Assembly: GCA_021798075.1 (NCBI GenBank)
Contig: JAJZYO010000184.1
Coordinates: 1 to 5,123, forward strand
Direction of reading: 5' to 3'
DNA from: Actinomycetes bacterium
Lineage (GTDB): Bacteria > Actinomycetota > Acidimicrobiia > Acidimicrobiales > Palsa-688
Length of the DNA: 5,123 nt
The notes under the pieces are model-generated. The model was not told where the DNA came from. It saw nothing but the letters and a program-made list of their open reading frames with translations, and made no database searches. The translations under genes and the position numbers were made by a program. Below, one piece after another: positions 1 through 5,027 of the stretch; positions within the stretch are counted from its first letter, which is position 1; every line of letters starts with the position of its first letter.

Positions 1-855
1 GCCGAGGCCGCGGCTCACTTTCGACACTATCGAGTAGTCGGAATAGTGCGTGGTTGCCTCGACGATCGCCCGGGCAAAACGTGGCGGGTCGGTGCTCTTG
101 AATATCCCGGAGCCAACGAAGACGGCCTGCGCGCCGATCTCCATCACCAGCGCCGCGTCCGCGGGTGTGGCGATGCCGCCGGCACAAAAGAGCGGCACCG
201 GCAGCTCGCCCGTCTCGGCTATTTCCCTCACGAGCTCGACAGGGGCGCGCAGCTCCTTCGCCCAGGAGTAGAGCTCGGAGGACTCGCACTGCCCGATCTT
301 GCGGATGTCGCCCAGGATGTGGCGCAAGTGGCGCACGGCCTCTTTGACATCGCCGGTGCCGGCTTCGCCTTTGCTCCTGATCATGGCCGCGCCCTCGGAG
401 ATCCGCCGGAGCGCCTCACCGAGGTCGTTGGCCCCGCAAACAAAGGGGATCGTGAAGCGCCATTTGTCGATGTGGTGCTCGTCGTCCGCCGGCGTCAGCA
501 CCTCGCTCTCGTCGATGTAGTCGACCCCGAGCGCCTCCAGCACTTTTGCCTCTGAATAGTGGCCGATCCGGGCCTTGGCCATCACCGGGACACTTACCGC
601 CGCCATGATGGCCTCGATGAGGGCAGGGTCGCTCATCCGGGCGACGCCACCATCGCGACGGATGTCGGCAGGGACCCGCTCGAGCGCCATTACCGCGACG
701 GCACCGGCGTCTTCGGCGACCTTGGCCTGTTCGGGAGTGACCACGTCCATGATCACCCCGCCGCGCAGCTGGGTAGCGAGGCCCCGCTTCACCATCCCCG
801 TACCAGTCGTGCGCGGGCTCGAAGTTGTGCTCCCCTGGCCGTCGCTTTCAGTCAT
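1..855 (-). CDS. pdxS: Pyridoxal 5'-phosphate synthase lyase subunit PdxS (3' end cut off by window)
   Basis: This cytoplasmic (beta/alpha)8-barrel enzyme makes pyridoxal 5'-phosphate from ribose 5-phosphate, glyceraldehyde 3-phosphate and ammonia supplied by the glutaminase PdxT. The 285 residues visible in the window carry the family signatures: [20 protein letters not shown] (residues 35-54), [11 protein letters not shown] (57-67), [11 protein letters not shown] (89-99), [13 protein letters not shown] (112-124), RSKGEAGTG (160-168) and FVGSGIFKS near the end. By alignment from memory with the Bacillus enzyme, Asp37, Lys94 and Lys162 match catalytic Asp24, Lys81 and Lys149. All are intact, so the enzyme should be active. 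The first ~20 residues are a Ser/Thr-rich extension of a kind common in actinobacterial PdxS. ATG at 855 is supported by AGGTAGG at 870-864, 8 nt upstream. About 15-20 C-terminal residues are missing beyond position 1. The gene lies 28 bp behind the M48-like gene, so co-transcription is likely. Confidence 0.97.
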   Translation of the reverse strand, partial: MTESDGQGSTTSSPRTTGTGMVKRGLATQLRGGVIMDVVTPEQAKVAEDAGAVAVMALERVPADIRRDGGVARMSDPALIEAIMAAVSVPVMAKARIGHYSEAKVLEALGVDYIDESEVLTPADDEHHIDKWRFTIPFVCGANDLGEALRRISEGAAMIRSKGEAGTGDVKEAVRHLRHILGDIRKIGQCESSELYSWAKELRAPVELVREIAETGELPVPLFCAGGIATPADAALVMEIGAQAVFVGSGIFKSTDPPRFARAIVEATTHYSDYSIVSKVSRGLG

Positions 856-883
856 GCCACCATCCTACCTGTGACTCTGGTGC

Positions 884-1621
884 TCATAGCTCCCGCAGGG
901 CCTCGGTCCGGTCCTTCAGGGGAGTGAGGGCGCGCGTGCTGCCGCCAGGTTCGGCGAACCAAAGCTGAGCCGTCGCCCGGGAGGCACCGCGGACCTCGCT
1001 GCCTTTGGCCTCGATCTTGCCGAGGGCGCTCACGAGCGCCGGCGGGTAGCGCGTGAAGCTGACGGCAGCGCGGTCCATCGCGGTCACGGGCTCGGGTGGC
1101 GAGAGCAAAGTGGCACCGATCCCCAAGGTCGCGACCGTCACCGTCGCGGGCAACATGTCGTAACAGCGGATGCGAGTGAGGAGCTGGGCCAGCACACCTT
1201 CGAGCTCGAGGCGGTCGAGCTGGTCCACGAGGCCCTGGGTCACCACGAGCATCGCGCTCCGCCGGCGCCGGCCGCAGACCGCCGCGTTCAAGGTGGTTTC
1301 CTCCCGCACCCGTACCTCGGGCTGGCGCACCCCGATCGTCGCGCACAGCCCCTCGACCAAGTTGAGCAGGCGGGCCTGGCGGAAGGCGTCGGCTCGTCGG
1401 CCGTCCAGCGCCCGCCGGGCAAGCGGTTCCGCTGCCCCCCACATGATGAGGGCCAAAGCGACCGTCCCGGCGACGAAACCGCCAACCCCGTAAGGCCAAC
1501 CTGAGGCCCACCACGCGAGCAGCCCGATGGCGAGCCCGAGGGGCACCGACGAGACGCCGACGAGCGCGAGCGCCCTCCGGCGGTTGGCGGCGGTGCGGGC
1601 GCGGAGCGGGTCGGTGGGCAT
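884..1621 (-). CDS. M48/HtpX-like membrane protein lacking the zinc-binding motif (predicted pseudoprotease)
   Basis: A 245-residue membrane protein that follows the layout of M48 (HtpX-type) peptidases. It has two N-terminal membrane segments (about residues 17-39 and 44-64), then an LNAAVCGR stretch (111-118) matching the family's PNAFATGR-like strand, then LVVTQGLVDQLDRLELEGVL (125-144), which normally leads into HEXXH. Here residues 146-150 read QLLTR, followed by IRCYD, so both histidines and the catalytic glutamate are gone. The segment before the third zinc ligand is short (about 156-173, hydrophobic), and the usual ExxxD-type motif reads TAMDRAA (180-186). The C-terminal tail is retained (TRYPPALVSAL, RGASRATAQLW, ending EALREL). 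I infer a non-catalytic scaffold or regulator rather than a protease. The frame is open to about 2263, but the region upstream of 1621 is antisense to the DUF72 gene, so ATG 1621 is chosen. No good ribosome-binding site is seen, so it may be leaderless. It sits directly upstream of pdxS. Confidence 0.85.
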   Translation of the reverse strand: MPTDPLRARTAANRRRALALVGVSSVPLGLAIGLLAWWASGWPYGVGGFVAGTVALALIMWGAAEPLARRALDGRRADAFRQARLLNLVEGLCATIGVRQPEVRVREETTLNAAVCGRRRRSAMLVVTQGLVDQLDRLELEGVLAQLLTRIRCYDMLPATVTVATLGIGATLLSPPEPVTAMDRAAVSFTRYPPALVSALGKIEAKGSEVRGASRATAQLWFAEPGGSTRALTPLKDRTEALREL

Positions 1622-1631
1622 CGCTTCGACG

Positions 1632-1637
1632 ATGCTA
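1632..1637 (-). promoter_or_regulatory. Possible -10 element (TAGCAT) for the M48-like/pdxS operon
   Basis: The minus strand reads TAGCAT, which fits TANNNT. Transcription would start about 4 nt before ATG 1621, giving a nearly leaderless message, in keeping with the missing Shine-Dalgarno sequence. No clear -35 box was found. The 81-bp gap (1622-1702) must hold the promoters for both divergent genes. On the plus strand only a weak A/T patch, CATAAAG near 1687-1693, could serve the DUF72 gene. This is motif reading only. Confidence 0.22.
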
Positions 1638-1702
1638 GACCGGCGCTCGATTGTCGCTGTCCCCGGGCTCGCAGGTCGGGAGAACGCATAAAGATGTGAC
1701 CG

Positions 1703-2449
1703 ATGGCCAGGGCCCACGTCGGCTGTTCGGGGTGGTCCTACCCGCACTGGCGAGGCACCTTCTACCCGCCGGGGCTCCGCGCCAGGGACTGGTTCGAGCA
1801 CTACGCCGGCGTCTTCACGACCGTCGAGGTGAACAACACCTTCTACCGGCTCCCCGCGCCGGAGACTTTCACAGCCTGGGCGGCACAAGCCCCGCCCGGC
1901 TTCGTCTACGCCCTCAAGGTCAGCAGTTTCGGCACCCACCGCCTCAAGCTGACCAGCCCTGAGCGCTGGCTCCAGGCCTATATCGAGCGTGCGGTGCTGC
2001 TCGGGCCGGCGCTCGGGCCCAACCTCGTCCAGCTGCCGCCCCACTGGAAGCGTGACACCTCCAGGTTGGCCGCGTTCTTGGACGCCGCGGCCGCCATGGC
2101 GTCGCCATCGTTGCGCTGGGCCATAGAGCTGCGCGACCCCTCGTGGCTCGACGACAGCACCTACGATGTCCTCTCCGAGCACCAAGCGGCGCTCTGCTGG
2201 CACGACCTGTTGCCCGAGCACCCCTGGGTACGCACGGCCACGTGGGCTTATGCCCGCTTCCACGGGCCGCGTGCGCCGGCCGAGAAGTACGCCGGAGAGT
2301 ACGGGCCCGAACGGCTGGCCGGGCCGGCCGCCCAGCTGGCGGCGCGGCTGCGCGAGGGCTGCGAGGTGTACGCCTACTTCAACAACGACGAGGGAGGCGC
2401 CGCGCCCCGAGATGCTCGCGTGCTCGCCCGTTTACTAGGCTCGCCTTGA
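1703..2449 (+). CDS. DUF72 (YecE-type) family protein
   Basis: A 248-residue cytoplasmic protein of the DUF72 family, a TIM-barrel fold whose biochemical role is not established. Family hallmarks are all present: VGCSGWSYPHWRGTFYPPGL at residues 6-25, TTVEVNNTFYRLP soon after, PPGFVYALKVSSFGTHRLKL, a NLVQLPPHWKRD segment, RWAIELRDPSWL in the middle, ARFHGP, and the closing VYAYFNNDEGGAAPRDA. Length is typical for the family and there is no signal peptide or membrane segment. ATG 1703 places the VGCSGWSY strand right at the N-terminus, as expected. No convincing ribosome-binding site precedes it (GGGAG at 1678-1682 is about 20 nt away), so leaderless translation is possible. It is divergent from the M48-like gene and overlaps by one base the start of the small membrane protein gene downstream. 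Confidence 0.93.
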   Translation: MARAHVGCSGWSYPHWRGTFYPPGLRARDWFEHYAGVFTTVEVNNTFYRLPAPETFTAWAAQAPPGFVYALKVSSFGTHRLKLTSPERWLQAYIERAVLLGPALGPNLVQLPPHWKRDTSRLAAFLDAAAAMASPSLRWAIELRDPSWLDDSTYDVLSEHQAALCWHDLLPEHPWVRTATWAYARFHGPRAPAEKYAGEYGPERLAGPAAQLAARLREGCEVYAYFNNDEGGAAPRDARVLARLLGSP

Positions 2450-2661
2450 TGCTCGACGTAGCGCAGGCGCTGGTCGCCACCACCAGTAACGCCCCGCTGG
2501 ACTGGGTCTACGGGACGGCCGCCTCGGTGCTCTTCGTGGTCGTCATCGCCGTGCCTGCGGCCGTCCTCAACTCCCGCGACCACCGCCGCTTGCGCGCCGA
2601 ACGAAGCTCGGAGCCACGCGCCGGCGCCCCAAGCGAAGCCGGCGCCACCAGAGGCTCCTGA
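2449..2661 (+). CDS. Small single-pass membrane protein (70 aa), unknown function
   Basis: ATG at 2449 shares its A with the TGA stop of the DUF72 gene (TGATG), an arrangement typical of translational coupling. A weak AGG at 2437-2439 lies 9 nt upstream. The product has a short outside-type N-terminus (about residues 1-18), one hydrophobic helix at about 20-40 (YGTAASVLFVVVIAVPAAVL), then a basic stretch NSRDHRRLRAER (41-52), which by the positive-inside rule suggests N-out/C-in topology. The tail is rich in Ala, Gly, Ser and Pro. I do not recognise a family. The same frame stays open upstream inside the DUF72 gene, but that part is out-of-phase shadow; only the portion after the DUF72 stop reads like protein. 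It ends 4 bp from the convergent flippase-like gene. Confidence 0.65.
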   Translation: MLDVAQALVATTSNAPLDWVYGTAASVLFVVVIAVPAAVLNSRDHRRLRAERSSEPRAGAPSEAGATRGS

Positions 2662-2670
2662 GAGCTCAGG
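2657..2670. terminator. Short palindrome spanning two convergent stop codons
   Basis: CCTGA (2657-2661), a 4-nt loop GAGC, then TCAGG (2666-2670). The arms contain the TGA stop of the plus-strand small protein and the TGA stop of the minus-strand membrane protein. The stem is only 5 bp with no T-tract, so it is a poor intrinsic terminator. It is listed because no other termination signal separates the two converging genes. Confidence 0.2.
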
Positions 2671-3982
2671 CCGGTGCCAGGCCCTCGGCGGCTTGCTCAC
2701 GGGCGGGCACCACGTCCGGCGCCAGGCCCTCGGCGGCTTGCTCACGGGCGGGCACCACGCCCGGCGCCATGCCGCCGGCCTCCCCGCCCGAGCCCAGCGC
2801 GGCCCGTCCCTCGCTCAGGTGGGCGCCCGGCCCGGCCCAACCCGTGCCTCCCGGTCCTTGCCCCCGTGGGTACTCCCCGGTTGCACGCCGTCTCTCGGCA
2901 CGGCGGTTGTGGACCGCGAGCCACCCCGCAGCCACCCAGCCGACGAGCACGAGGAGCCAGTAGCTGACCGCCCGGTACATGAGCGTCCCGGCCGTCGCCT
3001 GGGTGACGCTCATGTGGAAACGGGTCAGGAGCTCGGTGAGGCCGCCCTCGACCACGCCGAGGCCCCCGGGGGTGATAGGCAGCTCGACGAGCAGCTGGGC
3101 AGCGGCATAGGTGAGCAGTACGGCCCGCCACGGGACCGGGCCGCCCACTGTAAGTAGGCCGGCCACGAGCACCACGGAGTCGAAACCCCAGTTGCAGATG
3201 GCGACCACATGGCAACGCAACCACGTCTTCGCCGACGGCCGGAAGCTGGCCATCTCCCGCAAGGAACGCTCAGCGCTGCGCATCCGCCCGCAGGCCTTCT
3301 CGGGCAACAACCCTTCGGCCAACCGGAGCACGCGGGCGATCAGGCGCCCGAGCAGCCCGGGACGGCCGAAAAGGGCGCTTGCGACCGCGGCGCCCACCCA
3401 CACGAAGCCAAGTGCAGGGAGCAGTTCGAGCCTCAACGAAGGTCCTACGACCACGGCGCCGACGAGCGCTACGGTCGCGAGCGCCGAGGCTTCGATGGCC
3501 CCCGCCGACAGCTCCGCCCACAGGCCGAGCGTCCAGCCGGCGCCGAGCTTTTGGTACTGGCGGAACGAGTACCCCTCGGCGAACAACGTCCCGGCCGGCA
3601 GCGATTGGGCGACCGCGTTGCTCGCCATGGTGACGGGCAACAGGTCTCGCACGCCCACCTCGAGGCCTCCTTCCCGCAAGAGGCGCTGCTGCAGCCACGA
3701 CAGGCAGAAGATCGACCCCACCTCGGCACCACCCGCCACCAATAGCCAGTGCCAACGCAGGTGGCTGAAAGTGGTACCGACGCTGCCCAAGCTGTTGCCC
3801 GCCCGCAGGACCACGAAAACGGCCGCAGCACCCAAGACGGCGACCTCCAACAGGAGCCGCCGGAGCGTGCGCTGCCGACGCCTCCGGCTCGAGCCGCCCT
3901 GGCGGTCCCGGGAGGGAGGAGCGGTCGCCTGGGCGTCGTCTCCGATGGGGACGCCGGCACTGTCAGTGGGCAGGGGACGCAA
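2666..3982 (-). CDS. UPF0104 / LPG-synthase-TM-like multi-pass membrane protein (putative lipid flippase family)
   Basis: A 438-residue integral membrane protein. After a polar, Arg-rich cytoplasmic N-terminus (1-42) come several hydrophobic segments (about 43-61, 78-97, 150-180, 185-205, 258-282, 285-303, 335-357). The family's best marker is present: ELPITPGGLGVVEGGLTELL (300-319), followed by a MYRAVSYWLLVLVGW helix. The NAVAQSLPAG stretch (122-131) also matches the family. Relatives include the membrane domain of lysylphosphatidylglycerol synthase and YbhN/AglD-type proteins, thought to move or modify lipids. No soluble aminoacyl-transferase domain is attached, and the substrate cannot be deduced. 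The C-terminal tail (about 360-438) is polar, Gly/Ala-rich and ends in two 15-residue repeats. The start is TTG 3982: an in-frame TAG lies just upstream, no ATG or GTG occurs before the first membrane helix, and AGGG (3993-3990) sits 7 nt before it. Confidence 0.88.
   Translation of the reverse strand: MRPLPTDSAGVPIGDDAQATAPPSRDRQGGSSRRRRQRTLRRLLLEVAVLGAAAVFVVLRAGNSLGSVGTTFSHLRWHWLLVAGGAEVGSIFCLSWLQQRLLREGGLEVGVRDLLPVTMASNAVAQSLPAGTLFAEGYSFRQYQKLGAGWTLGLWAELSAGAIEASALATVALVGAVVVGPSLRLELLPALGFVWVGAAVASALFGRPGLLGRLIARVLRLAEGLLPEKACGRMRSAERSLREMASFRPSAKTWLRCHVVAICNWGFDSVVLVAGLLTVGGPVPWRAVLLTYAAAQLLVELPITPGGLGVVEGGLTELLTRFHMSVTQATAGTLMYRAVSYWLLVLVGWVAAGWLAVHNRRAERRRATGEYPRGQGPGGTGWAGPGAHLSEGRAALGSGGEAGGMAPGVVPAREQAAEGLAPDVVPAREQAAEGLAPA
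2669..2767 (-). repeat. In-frame 45-bp tandem repeat encoding the C-terminus of the flippase-like protein
   Basis: Two adjacent 45-bp units, 2678-2722 and 2723-2767, differ at a single base (T2715 versus C2760). They encode residues 421-435 and 406-420, each of the form AP(D/G)VVPAREQAAEGL. A trailing partial unit (APA, 2669-2677) completes the protein. The period is a multiple of three, so copy-number change would keep the frame. Near-identity, including at synonymous sites, indicates a recent duplication. Confidence 0.93.
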
Positions 3983-3989
3983 CTTGTGG

Positions 3990-4019
3990 CCCTAGGCTAG
4001 TAGCAGGCGAACGCAAGCT
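3990..4019 (+). repeat. Left copy of imperfect inverted repeat (CCCTAGGC-N12-AACGCAAGCT)
   Basis: CCCTAGGC at 3990-3997 and AACGCAAGCT at 4010-4019, separated by 12 nt. Both blocks recur perfectly in the same order on the opposite strand at 4993-5020 with a 10-nt spacer. The copy overlaps the Shine-Dalgarno-like AGGG of the flippase-like gene and touches the extended -10 candidate of the rightward transcript, so it may equally be an operator. Confidence 0.45.
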
Positions 4020-4027
4020 GATATGTT
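4019..4027 (+). promoter_or_regulatory. Extended -10 promoter candidate (TGATATGTT)
   Basis: TG-N-TATGTT fits the extended -10 consensus TGNTATAAT at the TG and at 4 of the 6 hexamer positions. It stands out as an A/T patch in GC-rich sequence. No good -35 lies 17 nt upstream (AGTAGC at 3999-4004), which extended -10 promoters can tolerate. Predicted transcription start is about 4033-4035, just before the first hairpin of the leader. Confidence 0.35.
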
Positions 4028-4033
4028 CCTGAA

Positions 4034-4166
4034 GACCCCTCCGCGCCGTGGAACCCTCACCCCACCAGCGCGAGTATGGGTTCGGTCGGAGCGAAAGGTA
4101 GAGCCAAGCGCTCGTGTCCCCGAGGCGCCCGCAAGGGGCCCACGGCGGCACCTCGGACGGTTTTTT
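4034..4166 (+). ncRNA. Candidate structured small RNA or attenuator leader
   Basis: About 133 nt between an extended -10 candidate and a hairpin plus T6 tract, with no protein gene. Hairpin 1 pairs CTCCG (4039-4043) with CGGAG (4087-4091), CCG (4046-4048) with CGG (4083-4085), and AACCC (4052-4056) with GGGTT (4078-4082). That makes 13 pairs interrupted by small bulges, capped by a 21-nt loop. Hairpin 2 is the terminator-like stem. Alternative pairings exist: GAGCG (4089-4093) with CGCTC (4109-4113) would break hairpin 1, and CTCG (4111-4114) with CGAG (4121-4124) would break the terminator arm. Such exclusive foldings are typical of attenuators and riboswitches. I could not match it to 6S, SRP, tmRNA, RNase P or a known riboswitch. 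All folding was done by hand. Confidence 0.38.
4118..4166 (+). terminator. Intrinsic-terminator-like hairpin with T6 tract inside a leader
   Basis: CCGAGG (4120-4125) pairs with CCTCGG (4151-4156). An inner CGCC/GGCG pairing or a GCCC/GGGC hairpin can add to it, and CC (4118-4119) can pair with GG (4159-4160). Six T residues follow at 4161-4166. This is the longest T run in the window. No plus-strand gene ends just upstream, so the terminator would act on a small RNA or leader. The long, imperfect loop keeps confidence moderate. Confidence 0.45.
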
Positions 4167-4337
4167 GATGGAACGGAGACAGACGCTGCGCAACGCGAAA
4201 TCCACGCAGTTGAGCCGGGTTGGCTGCCCCGCGAGGCAAGGGCTCCCCAAGTGAACCTACCAGGGCTTCTGCATGAGCACGCCCAGCACCGCCCCGCCGG
4301 CGCCTCAAGACGGCCCCGGGAGGGCCGACCAAATGGT

Positions 4338-4994
4338 GTGGACCACCACCACTTCGAGCTGCCCCGCCTCCGAGACTTGGCGCGCCGCGCTGCCCCCCAG
4401 GTGCTGGAGGCCACCCTCGTACCGCTGGCGCTGTTCTACGCTGCCCTCCGCTTCCTCGGGCCGACCGGGGCCATCGTGGCGGCGCTCGCATGGAACTACG
4501 TCGCCCTGTCCCGGCGGCTTTACCGGCGAGAGAAGGCTCCCGGCCTGCTCATCTTGTCGAGCATCGCCCTCACCGCCCGCTCGCTCCTCGCCTTGGTCAG
4601 CGGGGCCAGCCTCTTTGTCTATTTCCTTCAGCCGTCCCTCGCCACCGCTCTCATAGGCGGGGCGTTCCTGCTCTCTGTCCCCCTCGGCCGGCCCCTGGCC
4701 GAGAAGCTCGCGCACGATTTCGTGCCCCTGCCGGCCTCGTTTGTCAAAAGGCCGAGGATACGGCGGCTTTTCGTGCGCATCAGCTTGCTCTGGGCGCTGG
4801 TCAGCCTGGCCAATGCCGCGGGCACGATCGCCCTTCTCGTGAGCACGCCGATCGCTACGTACCTGGCGGCCAAGACCGGGCTTTCGAGCACCCTCACGGT
4901 GTGCGGGGTGGTGGTGTCGTTCTGGTGGTTCCGCCGCGGGCTGCGCCGCCACAACGCCGAGGCGGCCCGGGAGGCCGCCGCTGCGGCCGCTTAG
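4338..4994 (+). CDS. VC0807-like multi-pass membrane protein
   Basis: A 218-residue integral membrane protein of unknown function. An N-terminal amphipathic part (ELPRLRDLARRAAPQVLEAT, 7-26) leads into hydrophobic segments at about 26-40, 42-57, 70-98, 101-116, 148-170 and 186-198. Between them are the conserved-looking RRLYRREKAPGLLIL (59-73) and GRPLAEKLAHDFVPLP (117-132), the pattern I associate with VC0807-family proteins; this assignment is from memory. The C-terminus ends in a polar, Ala-rich tail. The start is unsure. GTG 4338 is chosen because coding character begins here, with GGGAGGG (4318-4324) 13 nt upstream. GTG 4251 is in frame with AAGGG 8 nt away but would add 29 poorly coding-like residues. 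ATG 4273 has a good site but lies in another frame. The open frame continues back to ATG 4023 through the leader, which I reject. Confidence 0.75.
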   Translation: MDHHHFELPRLRDLARRAAPQVLEATLVPLALFYAALRFLGPTGAIVAALAWNYVALSRRLYRREKAPGLLILSSIALTARSLLALVSGASLFVYFLQPSLATALIGGAFLLSVPLGRPLAEKLAHDFVPLPASFVKRPRIRRLFVRISLLWALVSLANAAGTIALLVSTPIATYLAAKTGLSSTLTVCGVVVSFWWFRRGLRRHNAEAAREAAAAAA

Positions 4995-5020
4995 CTTGCG
5001 TTTAAACCTAGGGCCTAGGG
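4993..5020 (-). repeat. Right copy of imperfect inverted repeat
   Basis: Read on the minus strand: CCCTAGGC (5020-5013), a 10-nt spacer, then AACGCAAGCT (5002-4993), matching 3990-4019. It overlaps the TAG stop of the VC0807-like gene and the TAG stop of the minus-strand gene ending at 5015. Within it the 7-mer CCTAGGG occurs twice in tandem (5007-5013, 5014-5020). CCTAGG occurs nowhere else in the window except the left copy. Confidence 0.45.
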
Positions 5021-5027
5021 TTTCGCA
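4997..5027. terminator. Hairpin across the junction of two convergent genes
   Basis: TGCG (4997-5000) pairs with CGCA (5024-5027), and AAACC (5004-5008) with GGTTT (5019-5023). TAGG/CCTA pairing inside is limited by a very short loop. A 3-nt TTT bulge and a single G bulge interrupt the stem. It starts 3 nt after the VC0807-like stop and includes the stop of the minus-strand gene. On either strand no clean T-tract follows, so this is a plausible but atypical bidirectional terminator. Confidence 0.4.

Larger units (their letters stand above)
3983..4337. other. Roughly 350-bp intergenic region between divergent membrane-protein genes
   Basis: No convincing protein gene lies here. Frames that stay open show low third-position G/C and no recognisable protein pattern. 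Contents seen: the left copy of an inverted repeat (3990-4019), an extended -10 candidate (4019-4027), two hairpins and a T6 tract on the plus strand (4039-4166), and several alternative start sites with ribosome-binding sequences for the downstream gene (GTG 4251, ATG 4273, ATG 4333, GTG 4338). Nothing identifiable was seen between 4167 and 4250. Confidence 0.6.

Noticed and set aside
46..555. 169-residue plus-strand open frame opposite pdxS
   Set aside because: It is fully antisense to highly conserved pdxS coding sequence. The Arg/Ala/Gly-rich composition is typical of shadow frames in GC-rich DNA.
1622..2263. Upstream extension of the M48-like frame to an ATG near 2263, giving 459 residues
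   Set aside because: The extra 214 residues are antisense to the clear DUF72 gene and show no domain or membrane pattern. Protein character begins at ATG 1621.
2676..2770. CRISPR-like direct repeat
   Set aside because: The two units are adjacent with no spacer and form in-frame coding sequence, so this is a protein tandem repeat.
3111..3995. 294-residue plus-strand open frame opposite the flippase-like gene
   Set aside because: It has low-complexity Ser/Arg/Pro/Ala-rich content and no motif, while the opposite strand carries a recognisable membrane protein with the family signature.
4034..4166. Known housekeeping RNA (tmRNA, RNase P RNA, SRP RNA, 6S) on either strand
   Set aside because: The diagnostic motifs I could look for were absent (for example the SRP GGAAGCAGCC loop, RNase P GAGGAAAGTCC, and a tRNA-like end).
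4023..4337. N-terminal extension of the VC0807-like protein back to ATG 4023
   Set aside because: It would run through the hairpins and T6 tract, uses A/T-ending codons unlike the rest, shows no protein pattern and makes the protein about 105 residues longer than the membrane domain needs.
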